A stretch of DNA of 64,000 nt from Cryptomeria japonica (lineage: Eukaryota > Streptophyta > Pinopsida > Cupressales > Cupressaceae). Location of the stretch: positions 474,927,657-474,991,656 of the forward strand of contig NC_081412.1 in NCBI RefSeq assembly GCF_030272615.1, in the 5' to 3' direction. Each line of letters starts with the position of its first letter. The first letter of the stretch is position 1. Of the stretch, positions 12,272 through 22,869 are shown one piece after another. The translations under genes were made by a program, and so were the position numbers. The notes beneath the pieces are model-generated. The model worked only from the letters and a program-made list of their open reading frames with translations, did no database searches and was not told the DNA's origin.

Positions 12272-15200
12272 ATGGAAGACAAGATGACAGAAGAGGAGAA
12301 GAAAGAAGAGAAACGGGTTTGGATAGAGAAGGAGAAGAACAAGATAGAGTCAAGCTTGATTGTGCAGACTGCTCTACATACTAAAAGGAAGAATTTATGG
12401 GTAGTTGATAATGGCTTCTCAAATCACATGACTGGAGACAAGATAAAGTTTATCAAGCTTGATGATTGCAATGGTGGTTCTGTCCGATTTGATGACAACT
12501 CCTCCATCAAGATTAAAGGTCATGGTACATTGAATATTGATGGAAAGCTTAAGGCTCATGATGTGTACTATGTGGAACTACTAAAGAATAATCTACTGAG
12601 TGTAAGTCAAATGTGTGACAAAGGGTAGAAGTTCACATTTGACTCTACCGATTGTCAGATAAGAAAGAAGAGTATCGGTCAGGTTATGGAAGAAGGAAAG
12701 AGAATAGATGGTAATGTCAGCAATTTGAATAAATGTTATGAGTCCAAATGCATTATGGGATAGGTTGATGAAATCTGGTTGTGGTACCGTAAATTAGGCC
12801 ATGTGAACTTTAACGATCTGGTGAAGATAAGCAAGAATCGGTATGTAAGAAACATTCCACAAATAACTAAACCTGCAAGTACATTTTGTGATGAATGTAT
12901 CAAAGGTAATAAAATCAAAGTAAGTTGCAAAAGAGTACAATAATTGAAGACCTTTGGAATTAGTGCATACATATTTGTGTGGGCCATTAAGGACAAGAAC
13001 TTTGACTGATGAGAGATACTTCATGCTATTCATTGATGACTACTCAACGATGACTTGGGTTACATTTTTGCATGAAAAATCACAGGCATTTGAAAGATTC
13101 AATATTTGTAGAAGGATGGTTGAAAATGATAGTGGACACTGAGTAAAGTGTTTAAGATTAGACTAGGGTGGAGAATATTCTTCAAATGAGTTTATTGACT
13201 ACTATGAGAAACATGGAATCCAGAGACAATATTCAGCAACAAGAACACCACAACAAAATGGTCTAGCGAAAAGGAAGAATAGGACGGCAAAGGAAATGGC
13301 TATAACAATGTTCAATGAGGCTAGCATATCGGATACATACTAGAAGGAAGCAATTCACACTACTTTCTATACATTAAACTGGGTACAACTTAGAGTGAAC
13401 AATAGGATGACTCCTTACGATTTATGGTACGACCAGAAACCATCACTCAAGCATTTTAGAGTGTTTGGAATTAGGTGCTTCATCAAGAGAGATGTTGATG
13501 GATTAGGAAGTTTTGATTATAAGAGTGATGAAGGAATCTTCTTGGGTTACTCAACCAATAGAAAAGCCTACAAATGCTACAGTAAGAGATTTAGAAAAAT
13601 GGTTGATAGTATAAATGTGAGAATAGATGAAGACCTACATAAGAAAGAATCTGCACTAGCACCCTATATTGATTTTTGAGATGATGAGCATGAAGATCAA
13701 TCTATCAATGGACCAATAGAAGAAGCACCAAGCAAGAACTCCAATTTGTATGTCCAGAAGAGCCATCTAGAAGAACAAATCATAGGAGATAAAAATGAAG
13801 GTGTGTAGAGCAGAAGGAGACTATCTCGGAATGATGAGGAGGTAATTTTTTGCCTCATGGTAGAATTAGAACGTAAAACTTTTGATGAAGCAATAAAAAG
13901 TGAGAAATGGGTAGATTCCATGGATGAAGAGTTGAAAAAAATTGAGAAAAATCAAACATGGGAACTTGTTCCTAAACCGACATACATGATTGTTGTAGGT
14001 ACCAAGTGGGTCTACCAGAATAAGATGAATGAGAAAGGAAAGATAATCTAACATAAAGAAAGGTTAGTTTGCAAAGGGTATTCTCAAGTGGAAGGTATTG
14101 AACTAGAAGAAACCTTTGCACTGATTGCTAGGTTAGAGGCAATAAGAATGTTTTTAGCTTTCTCTGCCTATAAAGGATACAAGGTTTACCAAATGGATGT
14201 CAAATCTGCATTTTTGAATGGTAATCTTGAAGAGGAATTGTATATGGAACAACTGGAAGGATATCTATTACACGATGATCAGAGTTTTGTATACCGGTTG
14301 AAGAAAGCCTTGTATGGTTTGAAGTAGGCTCCCAGAGCATGGTATTCTTGGTTAGACAAATACTTCCAAGAGAAAGGATTTTGGAAAGGGAATGCAAATA
14401 GTAACTTGTATGTCAAGGTAAATGGAGATCACATGATTATAATTATTGTATATGTGGATGATATTCTCTTTTGTGGAGACAAGGACATCATGTGCAAAGA
14501 ATTTGCAGATAAGATGAAGATAGAATTTGAGATGTCCATGCTGGGTGAGTTATCCTATTTTCTTTGTTTGCATATCTCACAATAGGAGAAAGGAATTTTT
14601 ATCTCACAAACCAAGTATGCTAAACACATGTTGAAGAAATTTCAAATGGAGGACAACAAACTGATAGGTACTCCCATGGTTACCAGTTGTAAGCTGAGCA
14701 AACTAGATGAGTCACCAAAAGTAGAGAAGATACTGTATAGGTCTATGATTTGTAGTTTGTTATATCTAACAATATCTAGACTATATATTGTACAAGTTGT
14801 TTGCATGGTTGCAAGATTCCAAATTGCTCCTAAATTGTCTCACTTAAATGCAGTTAGGAGAATCTTCTGGTATTTGCAAGGAACTATCAGCTATGGTCTA
14901 TGGTATCCAAAGAGAAGAGACTTCTCTTTGCATGCTTATAATGATGCAGATTGGGTAGGAAGTATTGATGACTGAAAGAGTACTAGTGGAGGTAATTTTT
15001 ACTTAGGAGACCGGTTCGTTTCATGGCACAACAAGAAGCAAGATTCAATGTCATTATCTACTGTTGAGGCAGAGTATATAGTAGTTCCTACATGTTGTTC
15101 ATAGGTATTGTGGATGAAACAAACTCAAAAAGACATTCAGGTGGAGATACCAAAACCTGTTCCAATCCGGCATGATAAATCAAGTACAATCAATATCTCC

Positions 15201-15356
15201 AAGAATTTGGTAATGCACTCAAGAACAAAACACATTGCAATAAAGTATAACTTCTTGATGAAGATGGTAGTAGACAAGGAAGTAATGGTGGAGTATGTTC
15301 CAACTAGTGAGCAGATTGCTGATATATTCATAGCCACTTCCTTTGAGCATATTTGA
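12272..15356 (+). pseudogene. pol: Copia pol: protease, integrase, RT, RNase H, degenerate
   Basis: Protease at about 12395-12640 has WVVDNGFSNHMTGD, with the catalytic Asp-Ser-Gly altered to Asp-Asn-Gly. The integrase zinc region (12775-12910) keeps LGHVNF and CDEC but has Tyr for the first His. A frame change near 12945 shifts the rest to one frame up to 15356. The integrase core keeps FIDDYS and the TPQQNG block. Reverse transcriptase runs from about 13857, with the active site YVDDILFCGD at 14451-14480. RNase H has DADW (about 14945) and a C-terminus with HSRTKHIAIKY at 15219-15250. Many stops are TAG where the family usually has Gln (for example GLK-stop-APRAW at 14325), which fits C-to-T decay of CAG codons. 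It cannot be translated as it stands. Confidence 0.88.
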
Positions 15357-15675
15357 GTACTTGAGACAAAAATTGGGAGTTGTCCCATCATCATACATCA
15401 CATAAATGAGTATAGAGGTATATGGTTCAAGGGAGTCAATTGTCATTATCCTATGACACTTGAATCATGATGTATGGACATAGGGGAAGAATGTGTCCTA
15501 CCGGTTGCACACATAAGTTTTGATTTTTATAGTTGTCTACTAAAATCGACTATCATCTCAAGTAGATGAACTTGTTTAATCACAATGTCAACATTTGGTG
15601 TTAGACTAAGGTTCCCTTTTCCATTGTTTTCAAAGGGGGAGAAAGATTAGTATAGTGTGTGTTGACATCAATGCC

Positions 15676-15687
15676 AAAGGGGGATAT
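15676..15687 (+). other. Polypurine tract
   Basis: AAAGGGGGATAT directly abuts the 3' LTR. The same 12 bases abut the LTRs of the nested element (17937-17948, reverse) and of the element ending at 46491 (45581-45592). Confidence 0.85.
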
Positions 15688-16865
15688 TATTGGTATTGAG
15701 TTGTCATTGATGTCAACCAGTGAGTAGGAGTTTGTTGGTATGGTCAACTAATGTCAACTAAGTGTCTACTAGCATGCAAGAGGATGTACACAACATAAGG
15801 AGGATTAACATGAAGACAAATCCAGTATGAAGGCATCGAGGACAAGTAGGTACTGATATTGTCAATGACAACACCGGTAAGAGGTGATATGAAGTTGTGT
15901 GTTGGCATGACAAGTTGTAACTGGTATGTAGGTTGGTTTTTGGTTTGTGATAATGATTGTGATGAAAAGGCAGAGTGTCAAAGAGATCACAAACCATCGG
16001 AGGTGAAGTTGAGCTACCAGTGTAGTGTATGCTACCGGATAGCAGCAGGGGAAGGTTTTACCTATAAGGGTTTGTGTCGATATGAGGATTTGTTGAATGA
16101 ATGAGCATGAATCGAATCAATACCCGTGGGTCAATTGCCTATGTGTTTAATAGGTGGATTCCAGTTGGAAAAAAGACAGAGGTTTGTGTGTGCATCGTGA
16201 AGGCATGGTAGGTGTGAGAGGTCAACATTTAATATGATTAAAAAAATCATAGATTGATTGCAGGTGTTTGCTACTCAATGAAGGTTGCATGACAGAGGAA
16301 AAGTAGACAGTTGTTAGCATCATGATCAAAGCATGAAATCTGATTGCAGGATGACCTCAGACAAGAAACAACTAGATCAAAAATGTGTCTACTGGTTTCA
16401 AGGCCAAAAATGAGGGTTAGGTTTACTATTTTTCGCAAACATGCTTTGAAAGATAAATAATGCGTGATGATTTATCCTTCCAAAGTAGGTGAGCGATCCA
16501 AGGAAGATCGGATAAGATTTGATGGGTGGAGGAAAACCCTATCCGCCCTTTGTTTGAATTGGTTTTTGGCGGGAAAGCTTCAGTTTAAATATGGCAACCT
16601 AAGACAGATAGTAGTTGTTGCTAAAGTGTGAAGGATAGAGTCAAATTGATGTTTGAGAGCCAAAGAGATAAGCATCTGAAGTGTTTGGGAGTGAAGATTG
16701 TACCAGTAAGGAGAACTAGGGTAAATTAGTGTAAGGAACAAGCTGACAGAGTGAACATAGAATGCAAAGGTGACAAACCGGAAGAAAAAGTAACTGATAG
16801 AGAGTGACCATGTGTGAGTTGAATTCAGCAGAATAGAGGGAGAGAAGATTTAGCAGAGTTAGAAT

Positions 16866-17936
16866 TGTTAGGACCCGAAGGCAACTAAGAGGGGGGCTGA
16901 ATCAGTTGTCTATTAATTTTAATCCAAATATAACTTAATCAAACTTGATAATTAATATCGGTATACCAAACTTAATGCCGGATAGTAGTTAATAGTTAAT
17001 ATTAATACCGGTGATACTTAATGCATGAAACGAAAAGAGAAACAACATCCATAACACATAACACAGGGATTTGTAAGTGGAAACCTTGTAAGGGGAAAAA
17101 CCACAGTGGGAAACCTTACCCACAATCAGATGATACTACTACAGATGTGTGTGCAAATGGAATCTGCACATGCAGAAATGCCAACTTCCTAGAGCTCACT
17201 GCTCAATCACAAGATGGGAGTCACACTGACTACAATTGGATGATTAAATCCAATGATAATGTACTTCTCAAAGTAGCATCTTGAATGCTAGATTCAGTAC
17301 TGATAATGCTCTTATAATCTCTTTCAAACCTTTTTTGAATCTTCAAATGATGTCTGCGTGAATATCTCTACTTATATTCGCAACATATATCGAATATCAC
17401 AACCTTACCAAACCATATTGCATACCATATCTTAATCTCACAAATGAGATCTTACATATATACCAAAACCTAGGACCAAATGTGTAGGCTAGCTCACTAA
17501 GAATATTACAATTTGATCAATTACAAATAAGTCAAGTTGTGATGCATCATGTCGGCTCAATATAATTACAACAATAACCAAATGATTAAATCATCTCCAT
17601 AACATGTCATGCTGTTCTGGAATAGATAATGTCGATCCATAACCTAGACCAGTTTGCCGGTAACAACAAATATGTTAAGACGATTGTTCCAATAACCAAA
17701 ATACAAAAACCAAGTGTCCAAACCATTCCTTCAACATAACCAAGTGATCTCAAGATGATAACAAGTCATCCTCAGTGCCAGTGAACAATATAACCTGTCC
17801 ATAAACCAAATACGTGTGACTATGCATAAGTCACTTAACTTGTCGGTGAACATAACAGAAGATATATAGAAGGATATGTGCTGATAAGTGTTGACATCAA
17901 TGATAAAACCAATGCAACACATCAATAATACCAACA
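16866..17936 (-). repeat. 3' LTR of the gag-only element (1,071 bp)
   Basis: TGTTAGGACCC...ACCAACA on the plus strand, nearly colinear with 19396-20470. It shares GGATGAATCA/GGCTGAATCA near the left end and the AAACCTAGGACCAAATGTGT block at 17466 and 20000. Confidence 0.9.
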
Positions 17937-17948
17937 ATATCCCCCTTT
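17937..17948 (-). other. Polypurine tract of the gag-only element
   Basis: ATATCCCCCTTT on the plus strand, i.e. AAAGGGGGATAT in element sense, directly next to the LTR. Confidence 0.85.
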
Positions 17949-18289
17949 GGCATTGATGACAACACAATATGGAAAAACCATCTAAGTACCAAAGCAGAAA
18001 TGCCAAAAATAAAAAACCAACAATCTCCATAATAGATCAATACCAGAAATAAAAATACATATGCAGAGAGTAAAAATATCTCCACCAATGAATAATCTCT
18101 CCCCAAAGGATAATTTTTTTTTCCATAGATATCTCTCCCCATTTGACATCAAATTCCAAAGCAATACAAATACCAGATACAACCAATTATAATAACCAAC
18201 TGTTATAACCAACTACTCCCCCTGAGAAGTATCTCTCCTCCATCAAAGATGGAAAAAAAATTCTTTGTTATTTCTATTGGTTGATTTTA

Positions 18290-19338
18290 TGTTAATACAA
18301 CAAAACGCCATCCATTGTCTGTTGGTTCTTCATCAAAATCATTAGTAACTCCTTCATCAACATAGTAACATGGTTTGTCTCTATTCTTCTTAAATTTGTA
18401 TCTCTGACATTCAGGGCTAGGCTTGCATGTTCTTTTAGCTTATTCTCTTAATCTTGCATGTCTATCAAGACATCTAGATGCCATATGACCAATTTTATTG
18501 TAGTTAAAACATTTAAATGGTGCTTTACCTACATACTTACTTCCAATAGGACCTTTAGGAATTTTACTTGCAAATAGTGCTTCAAGCTCTTCCATTTCTT
18601 CACTTTCCCTTCTCATCTCTTCAAGTTCTCTTGCATAAAGTGTTTTCCAATCAGTTTTATTAGATGATGATGATGATGTTGTAGATGATGATGCTTTGAA
18701 GGCTAAATCTATTTTAATTGTAGCAACAGGACCAAATTCATCAAGCTCAAATGCTGAAAGTTTTCCAACTAGGTATCTCTAGATACTGATGTATTAGGCA
18801 CTGTTCTCAACTTATTAATAGAACTTACTTTCATTTTGTATGCTAGTGAAAATGCTCTTAAAACTTTAGAAATAATTTCATCTTCACTTCAGGAACCTCC
18901 ACAATATTGTATTCCCAAAACAATTTCATTAACCCTTTCGATAAAAGAAAAAAATATTTCATCTTCTTCCATTTTCAAATTTTCATAGCTGTCCTAAAAG
19001 CGTTCTAGTTTTACAAATTTGATAGTTGTATCTCCTTCATTCAATGTCTCCAATTTATCCCAAATAGCTTTAGCAGTAGATCGGTCTGATAATGCCATGA
19101 TTTTCCGATCTGACAAGGTGCTCAAAAGTGCTTCTCATGTTTTGCAATCATTCTCTTGATCCTTACTCAATTTAGGTGGATTAGGTTGACCCAGTATAGG
19201 ACCAACATAGCCATTGTGTGTAACATCCCATATTTCTTTTCCAATGCAATTCAAATGTTTCTCCATTCTGATCTTCCATATACCATAGTTAGTTCCATCA
19301 AGTTTCAAACTGTCCTTCTTGGAAAAGTTAGTTGCCAT
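18290..19338 (-). pseudogene. gag: Copia gag of the nested element, degenerate
   Basis: Starts at ATG 19338, 44 bases past the primer site in element sense, and opens MATNFSKKDSLKLDGTNYG. Codons ~11-25 (KLDGTNYGIWKIRMEKHL) are the typical Copia gag N-terminus. The UBN2-type region continues with a stop near 19133 and a frame change near 18770. A run of Asp/His codons (ATC triplet repeat on the plus strand, 18663-18692) follows. The single zinc knuckle at about 18480-18520 reads CFNYNKIGHMASRC, so the second Cys is now Tyr. There is no protease or pol downstream before the polypurine tract. Gag would provide particle assembly or RNA packaging for a parasite of the autonomous Copia. Confidence 0.8.
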
Positions 19339-19381
19339 AGAATCTCCTCAAGTTGTTAAACTTATGTAAAAAGAGGATTTA

Positions 19382-19393
19382 GCTCTGATACCA
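19382..19393 (-). other. Primer binding site of the gag-only element
   Basis: GCTCTGATACCA on the plus strand, the exact reverse complement of the initiator-Met-tRNA primer site, two bases from the LTR. Confidence 0.9.
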
Positions 19394-19395
19394 AT

Positions 19396-20470
19396 TGTTA
19401 GGACCCAGAGGCAACTGAGAGGGGGGATGAATCATTTGTCTATTAAGTTCAATCCAAATATAACTTAATAAAACTTGATACTTAATATCGGTAAACCAAA
19501 CTTAAAGTCAGTTAGTAGATTAACAGTTAATATTAATACTGGTGAAACTTAATGCATGAAATATAAATAGAAACAACATCCACAACACATAACACATGGA
19601 TTTATATGTGGAAACCCTCTAAGGGGAAAAAACATGGTGGGAAACCTTACCCACAATCAGATGATACTACTACAAATAGTATGTATGTATAAATGGAGTC
19701 TGCACATGTAGAAATGCCAACCGCCTAGAGCTCACTACTCAACCACAAGATGGGAGTCACACTGACTACAATTGGATGATTAAATCCAATTATAATGTAC
19801 TTCTCCAAGTAGCATCTTCAATGCTATATTTAGTACCGGTTAAGCTTTTATAATATCCTTCAAACCTTTCTTGAATCTTCATATGATGTCTGCATCAGTA
19901 GCTCTGCTTATATTCGCATATACCAAATATCACAACCTTACCATACCATATTACATACCATATCTTAATCTCACAAATGAGATCTTACATATATACCAAA
20001 ACCTAGGACCAAATGTGTAGGTCGGCTCACTAAGAATATTACAAGTAGATCAATTACAAATAAGTCAAGATGTGATGCATCATGTTGTATCAATACAATT
20101 ACAATAATAAGAAAATGATTAAATCATCTCCATAATGTGTCGTGTTGATCTGGAATAAATAATGCATGTCGGTCCATAACCTAGACCTGTTTGCCGGTAA
20201 CACCAAATATGTTAAGACGATTAGACCAATAACCAAAATACCAAAACCAAGTGTCCAAATGTCTTCGACATAATCAAGTGATCTCCAAATGATAACAAGT
20301 CATCCTCAGTGCCAATGAACAATATAACCTATTGGCGAACCAAATATTGGTGACTGTGCATAAGTCACTGAACTTGCTGGTGAACATAACCAAAGATCTC
20401 CAGAAGGATAAGTACTGATAAGTGTTGAAATCAATGAAAAAACCAATGCAAGACATCCATAATACCAACA
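19396..20470 (-). repeat. 5' LTR of the gag-only element (1,075 bp)
   Basis: TGTTAGGACCC...CCAACA on the plus strand. It differs from its partner by scattered substitutions and small indels, so the insertion is not recent. Confidence 0.9.
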
Positions 20471-21028
20471 AGAACTAGCAGAAAGGCTAAGTTGCATGTG
20501 TGTTGAGTTAACACAAATTGGTAAGATAAAAATTGGCAGTGCAAAACTTTGAAGGGTTGCAAAACTTCATTTGCAACAGGGATCTCATTTGTGTATCTAA
20601 ATTTTCATATTGTTTTCACTAAGTATGTGCTTAAATTGTAAGGGTTGTAGCTCCTTTAGGTAGTATCTTATAAATTATGTAGGGGTTGGTTCTCCTTTCA
20701 GTCCGTGCTCATAGATTAGGGGTTCATGCTCCTTGGTTTGGTACCTTAAAATTTGTAATCAGATCTTTTCATTTTGAGGCTGGATTGGAGAAGAAGATCT
20801 CCAGCAACTATTCTCACCAAGGTTTTTCCCACATTGGGTTTTTCTCATACATCTGGTGTTATGTTTTGCATCTTCATGTGTGTGTTGTATTAATCTTTTA
20901 GATATTTCTCCTACACACCTTGTTTGTATTGTTTATTTCATATTGTACTCGTATAGCTCTAATTAAGTAAAAATTATTTAAATCACTTATTCACCCCCTC
21001 TCACTGATCCATTGTGTCCAACAACATA

Positions 21029-21093
21029 TTCAACATATTGAATAATCTCCACATGTGTTAACATCAATGACAACATATCAGCCAATATCCACA
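21029..21093 (-). repeat. Old minus-strand Copia LTR, proximal end
   Basis: The last piece of the LTR that starts at 5857. It ends ATATCCACA, giving TG...CA termini with TGTTGG at 5857, and is followed at 21094-21105 by ATCTCCCACTTT, a polypurine tract in reverse. Confidence 0.6.
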
Positions 21094-21105
21094 ATCTCCC
21101 ACTTT

Positions 21106-22000
21106 GGCATTGATGGAAACATATGAATGTGACAAAACATCAACGTAAATGATCAGTTCCCCCTTTGATAAATTTATGATACATTGTTTCTCTCCCCCAA
21201 AATTGCTTCAAGGTTTTTTCACATGATTTTCTCCCCCTTAGACATCAATGACAAAGGCTCAAATATTCTCTCACCCTTTGAATTATCACATGGATTTGAA
21301 CAACTGAACCATTGACTAGTCCCTCTGAGTAGTAGCAACAACTCATCAATCTGGAGCACAAGATATTTCTGTAAAGTTCACTAAACTGATGCAAGTCCAT
21401 ACATCATAGTTCTCATCAGGAGGAGAAATCACTCCTAACTTCTCACTCAGATACTCAAAATTATCTTTAGCCAAAGGCTTTGTAAATATGTCTGCAATAT
21501 GTTCCTTTGTAGATAAATACTCCAATTTGACTTCTTTTTCATTCACCTTCCCTCTCAAGAAATGAAAATGGATTCCTTGAAATATTGATAGCACTTCAGT
21601 TATCACCAAATACAATAATAGGTTCATCATAAACAACTCCTATATCTTTCAACATCTACTTCATCCAGTCCAAGGGGTTGAGCTTAGTTGGTTAAAGCAT
21701 TGAGTTCTCAATGTGGAGACCCAAGTTCAACTCCCATGAGGGACACCTTTGTGTGGAATTCTAAGTTGTGACTCTTGGTCTTCTATTGGTTTTTTAAAGT
21801 GGATTTCTAAGTTGTGACCCTTGGTCTTCCAATTGTTGTTTCTAGTTTGGTGCTCGAAAGGAGCTAGTATGTAATAAGTTTGTAACGTGGATGCTCGAAT
21901 GAGAAAAAAATTAACTTTGTGATTTTGTGATACTTAATACAAAAAAAAATCTACTTCATCCAAATTACCTGAGTACAATTCCATGTGCATGTGCTTTGGA
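21106..22000 (-). pseudogene. pol: Old Copia RNase H C-terminus, broken by a SINE
   Basis: The minus-strand segment 21346-21636 contains LEYLSTKEHIADIFTKPLAK, the hallmark of the Copia RNase H C-terminus, followed by about 60 weakly conserved residues. Upstream in another frame (up to about 21990, after removing the SINE at 21668-21948) the reading continues as CTQVIWMK and DEPIIVFGDN...SAINISRNP. The expected stretch around the MHSRTKH motif is deleted. Everything 5' of RNase H is missing. It belongs to the same old element as the LTR pieces from 5857. Confidence 0.75.
21668..21948 (+). mobile_element. tRNA-derived SINE, about 281 bp
   Basis: Flanked by a perfect 14-bp duplication ATCTACTTCATCCA (21654-21667 and 21949-21962). 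The head holds a pol III A-box-like GAGCTTAGTTGGTTAAAGC (21680-21698) and a B-box-like AGTTCAACTCC (about 21724-21734), spaced as in a tRNA. The body has two AAGTTGTGAC-CTTGGTCTTC phrases (21763 and 21810) and the tail ends in an A-run (21940-21949). It inserted into the old Copia RNase H fragment, whose reading is restored when the SINE is removed. It has no protein of its own and depends on a LINE for mobility. Confidence 0.88.
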
Positions 22001-22330
22001 ATTGAATTTGAGCATACCTAATTACATGTTTCATTGTTTATGGCGTGTTCTTGAAGCTGACATTAAAAGGTTCGTAATTTGGTTATGCAAATATATAAAG
22101 GAATTTTATTTGATCATTTTGGGGATCTATGATTATATGGCATGTTTGAAAGATTATGCATAGTTTCACATGCACATGGTGAAGATTAATGCTCCAGTAT
22201 ACAAAAAAGTAGTAGAAAAGAGAAGAGATACAAATTTGAGTATGAACACATGTTTTGTACTTAACGAGAACTATATCCAGGCATTTGTAGATGCTATTTG
22301 ATATTTCAAATTCTATTATAATCTCTTACA
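22001..22330. other. Unassigned stretch
   Basis: AT-rich DNA with no readable protein and no boundary signals. It could be eroded Copia or LTR sequence joining the two neighbouring remnants. Confidence 0.3.
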
Positions 22331-22665
22331 ATCATTTGTAAGGTAGTGAGTCTTTCAAGGTTGTTGCCCTCATATGTAATTGAGCAGTATGCTCTAGGAA
22401 GTGTGCCTGAATGCATGTGCACTCCTCTTATGTAATATTTTTATACTTCTAATAGAGTATACTAATATTGTGGGTTTCAATCCCGCCATGGTTTTTCCCT
22501 TAATTGAGTTTCCATGTAAAAATCTTGGTGTTATGGTATTGTTGTTCTTTGCTTTGTGTTTATGCACTTTACTTTCTTTCATATTCATAAGGTGGTTTAA
22601 AGATCAGATTAGTAAAGATAACATGGATTCACCCCCTCTCAGTGTTCATTAATTCCATCATATAG
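22331..22665 (+). repeat. Copia-type LTR remnant
   Basis: Contains the shared LTR landmarks in order: ATTGAGCAGTATGCTCTAGG, TTGTGGGTTTCAATCCCGCC followed by ATGGTTTTTCCC (about 22475-22500), and the terminal GATTCACCCCCTCTCAGTG (about 22626-22645). The 5' part is missing and no target duplication was found. Confidence 0.6.
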
Positions 22666-22869
22666 TGCATTACCCTCAGAGGTCATCACGAATGTCCGAT
22701 CAGAGGCTAGTATCTTCAGAGACTATTGTATGAGATACAAGGAGGCTTCACCAAGACTTTGCAGTAGCTAATAACCATCAGACTAAGCACCAGGGGACAA
22801 TCATGGAGACTATAGGTGAGATAGGTGGTATTTCTTGCTCAACATTGTTCAATTTAGAATATTCAGATT

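Larger units (their letters stand above)
16866..20470 (-). mobile_element. Gag-only LTR element (TR-GAG type), 3,605 bp
   Basis: Two LTRs (16866-17936 and 19396-20470) in direct orientation enclose only 1,459 bp. The primer site (GCTCTGATACCA, 19382-19393) and the polypurine tract (17937-17948) lie in reverse, so the element reads on the minus strand. Flanks AGAAT (16861-16865) and AGAAC (20471-20475) are a target duplication with one change. The interior holds gag and no trace of pol, so it depended on another Copia for transposition. Its ends, primer site and tract match those of its Copia host element. Confidence 0.92.
8388..21023 (+). mobile_element. Degenerate Copia retrotransposon with 5' and 3' LTRs
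   Basis: A full-length LTR element: 5' LTR 8388-10096, primer site 10099-10110, gag from 10172, pol to 15356, polypurine tract 15676-15687 and 3' LTR 15688-21023. ACATA flanks it on both sides (8383-8387 and 21024-21028), so the ends are exact. Its 12.6-kb span includes a 3.6-kb element nested in the 3' LTR (16866-20470); without that and its target copy it would be about 9.0 kb. Pol order is protease, integrase, reverse transcriptase, RNase H, which defines Ty1/Copia. Many stops and at least two frame changes make it non-autonomous now. It inserted into an older minus-strand Copia LTR. Confidence 0.93.
15688..21023 (+). repeat. 3' LTR of the 12.6-kb Copia, interrupted
   Basis: Left part 15688-16865 starts TATTGGTATTGAG (TGTTGG mutated); right part 20471-21023 ends in CCAACA. 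The 3,605-bp insertion plus one target copy accounts for the extra length relative to the 1,709-bp 5' LTR. Confidence 0.9.

Noticed and set aside
21680-21740. Functional tRNA gene
   Set aside because: The A- and B-box-like sequences are there, but no cloverleaf could be completed. The A-tail and 14-bp duplication show it is a SINE.
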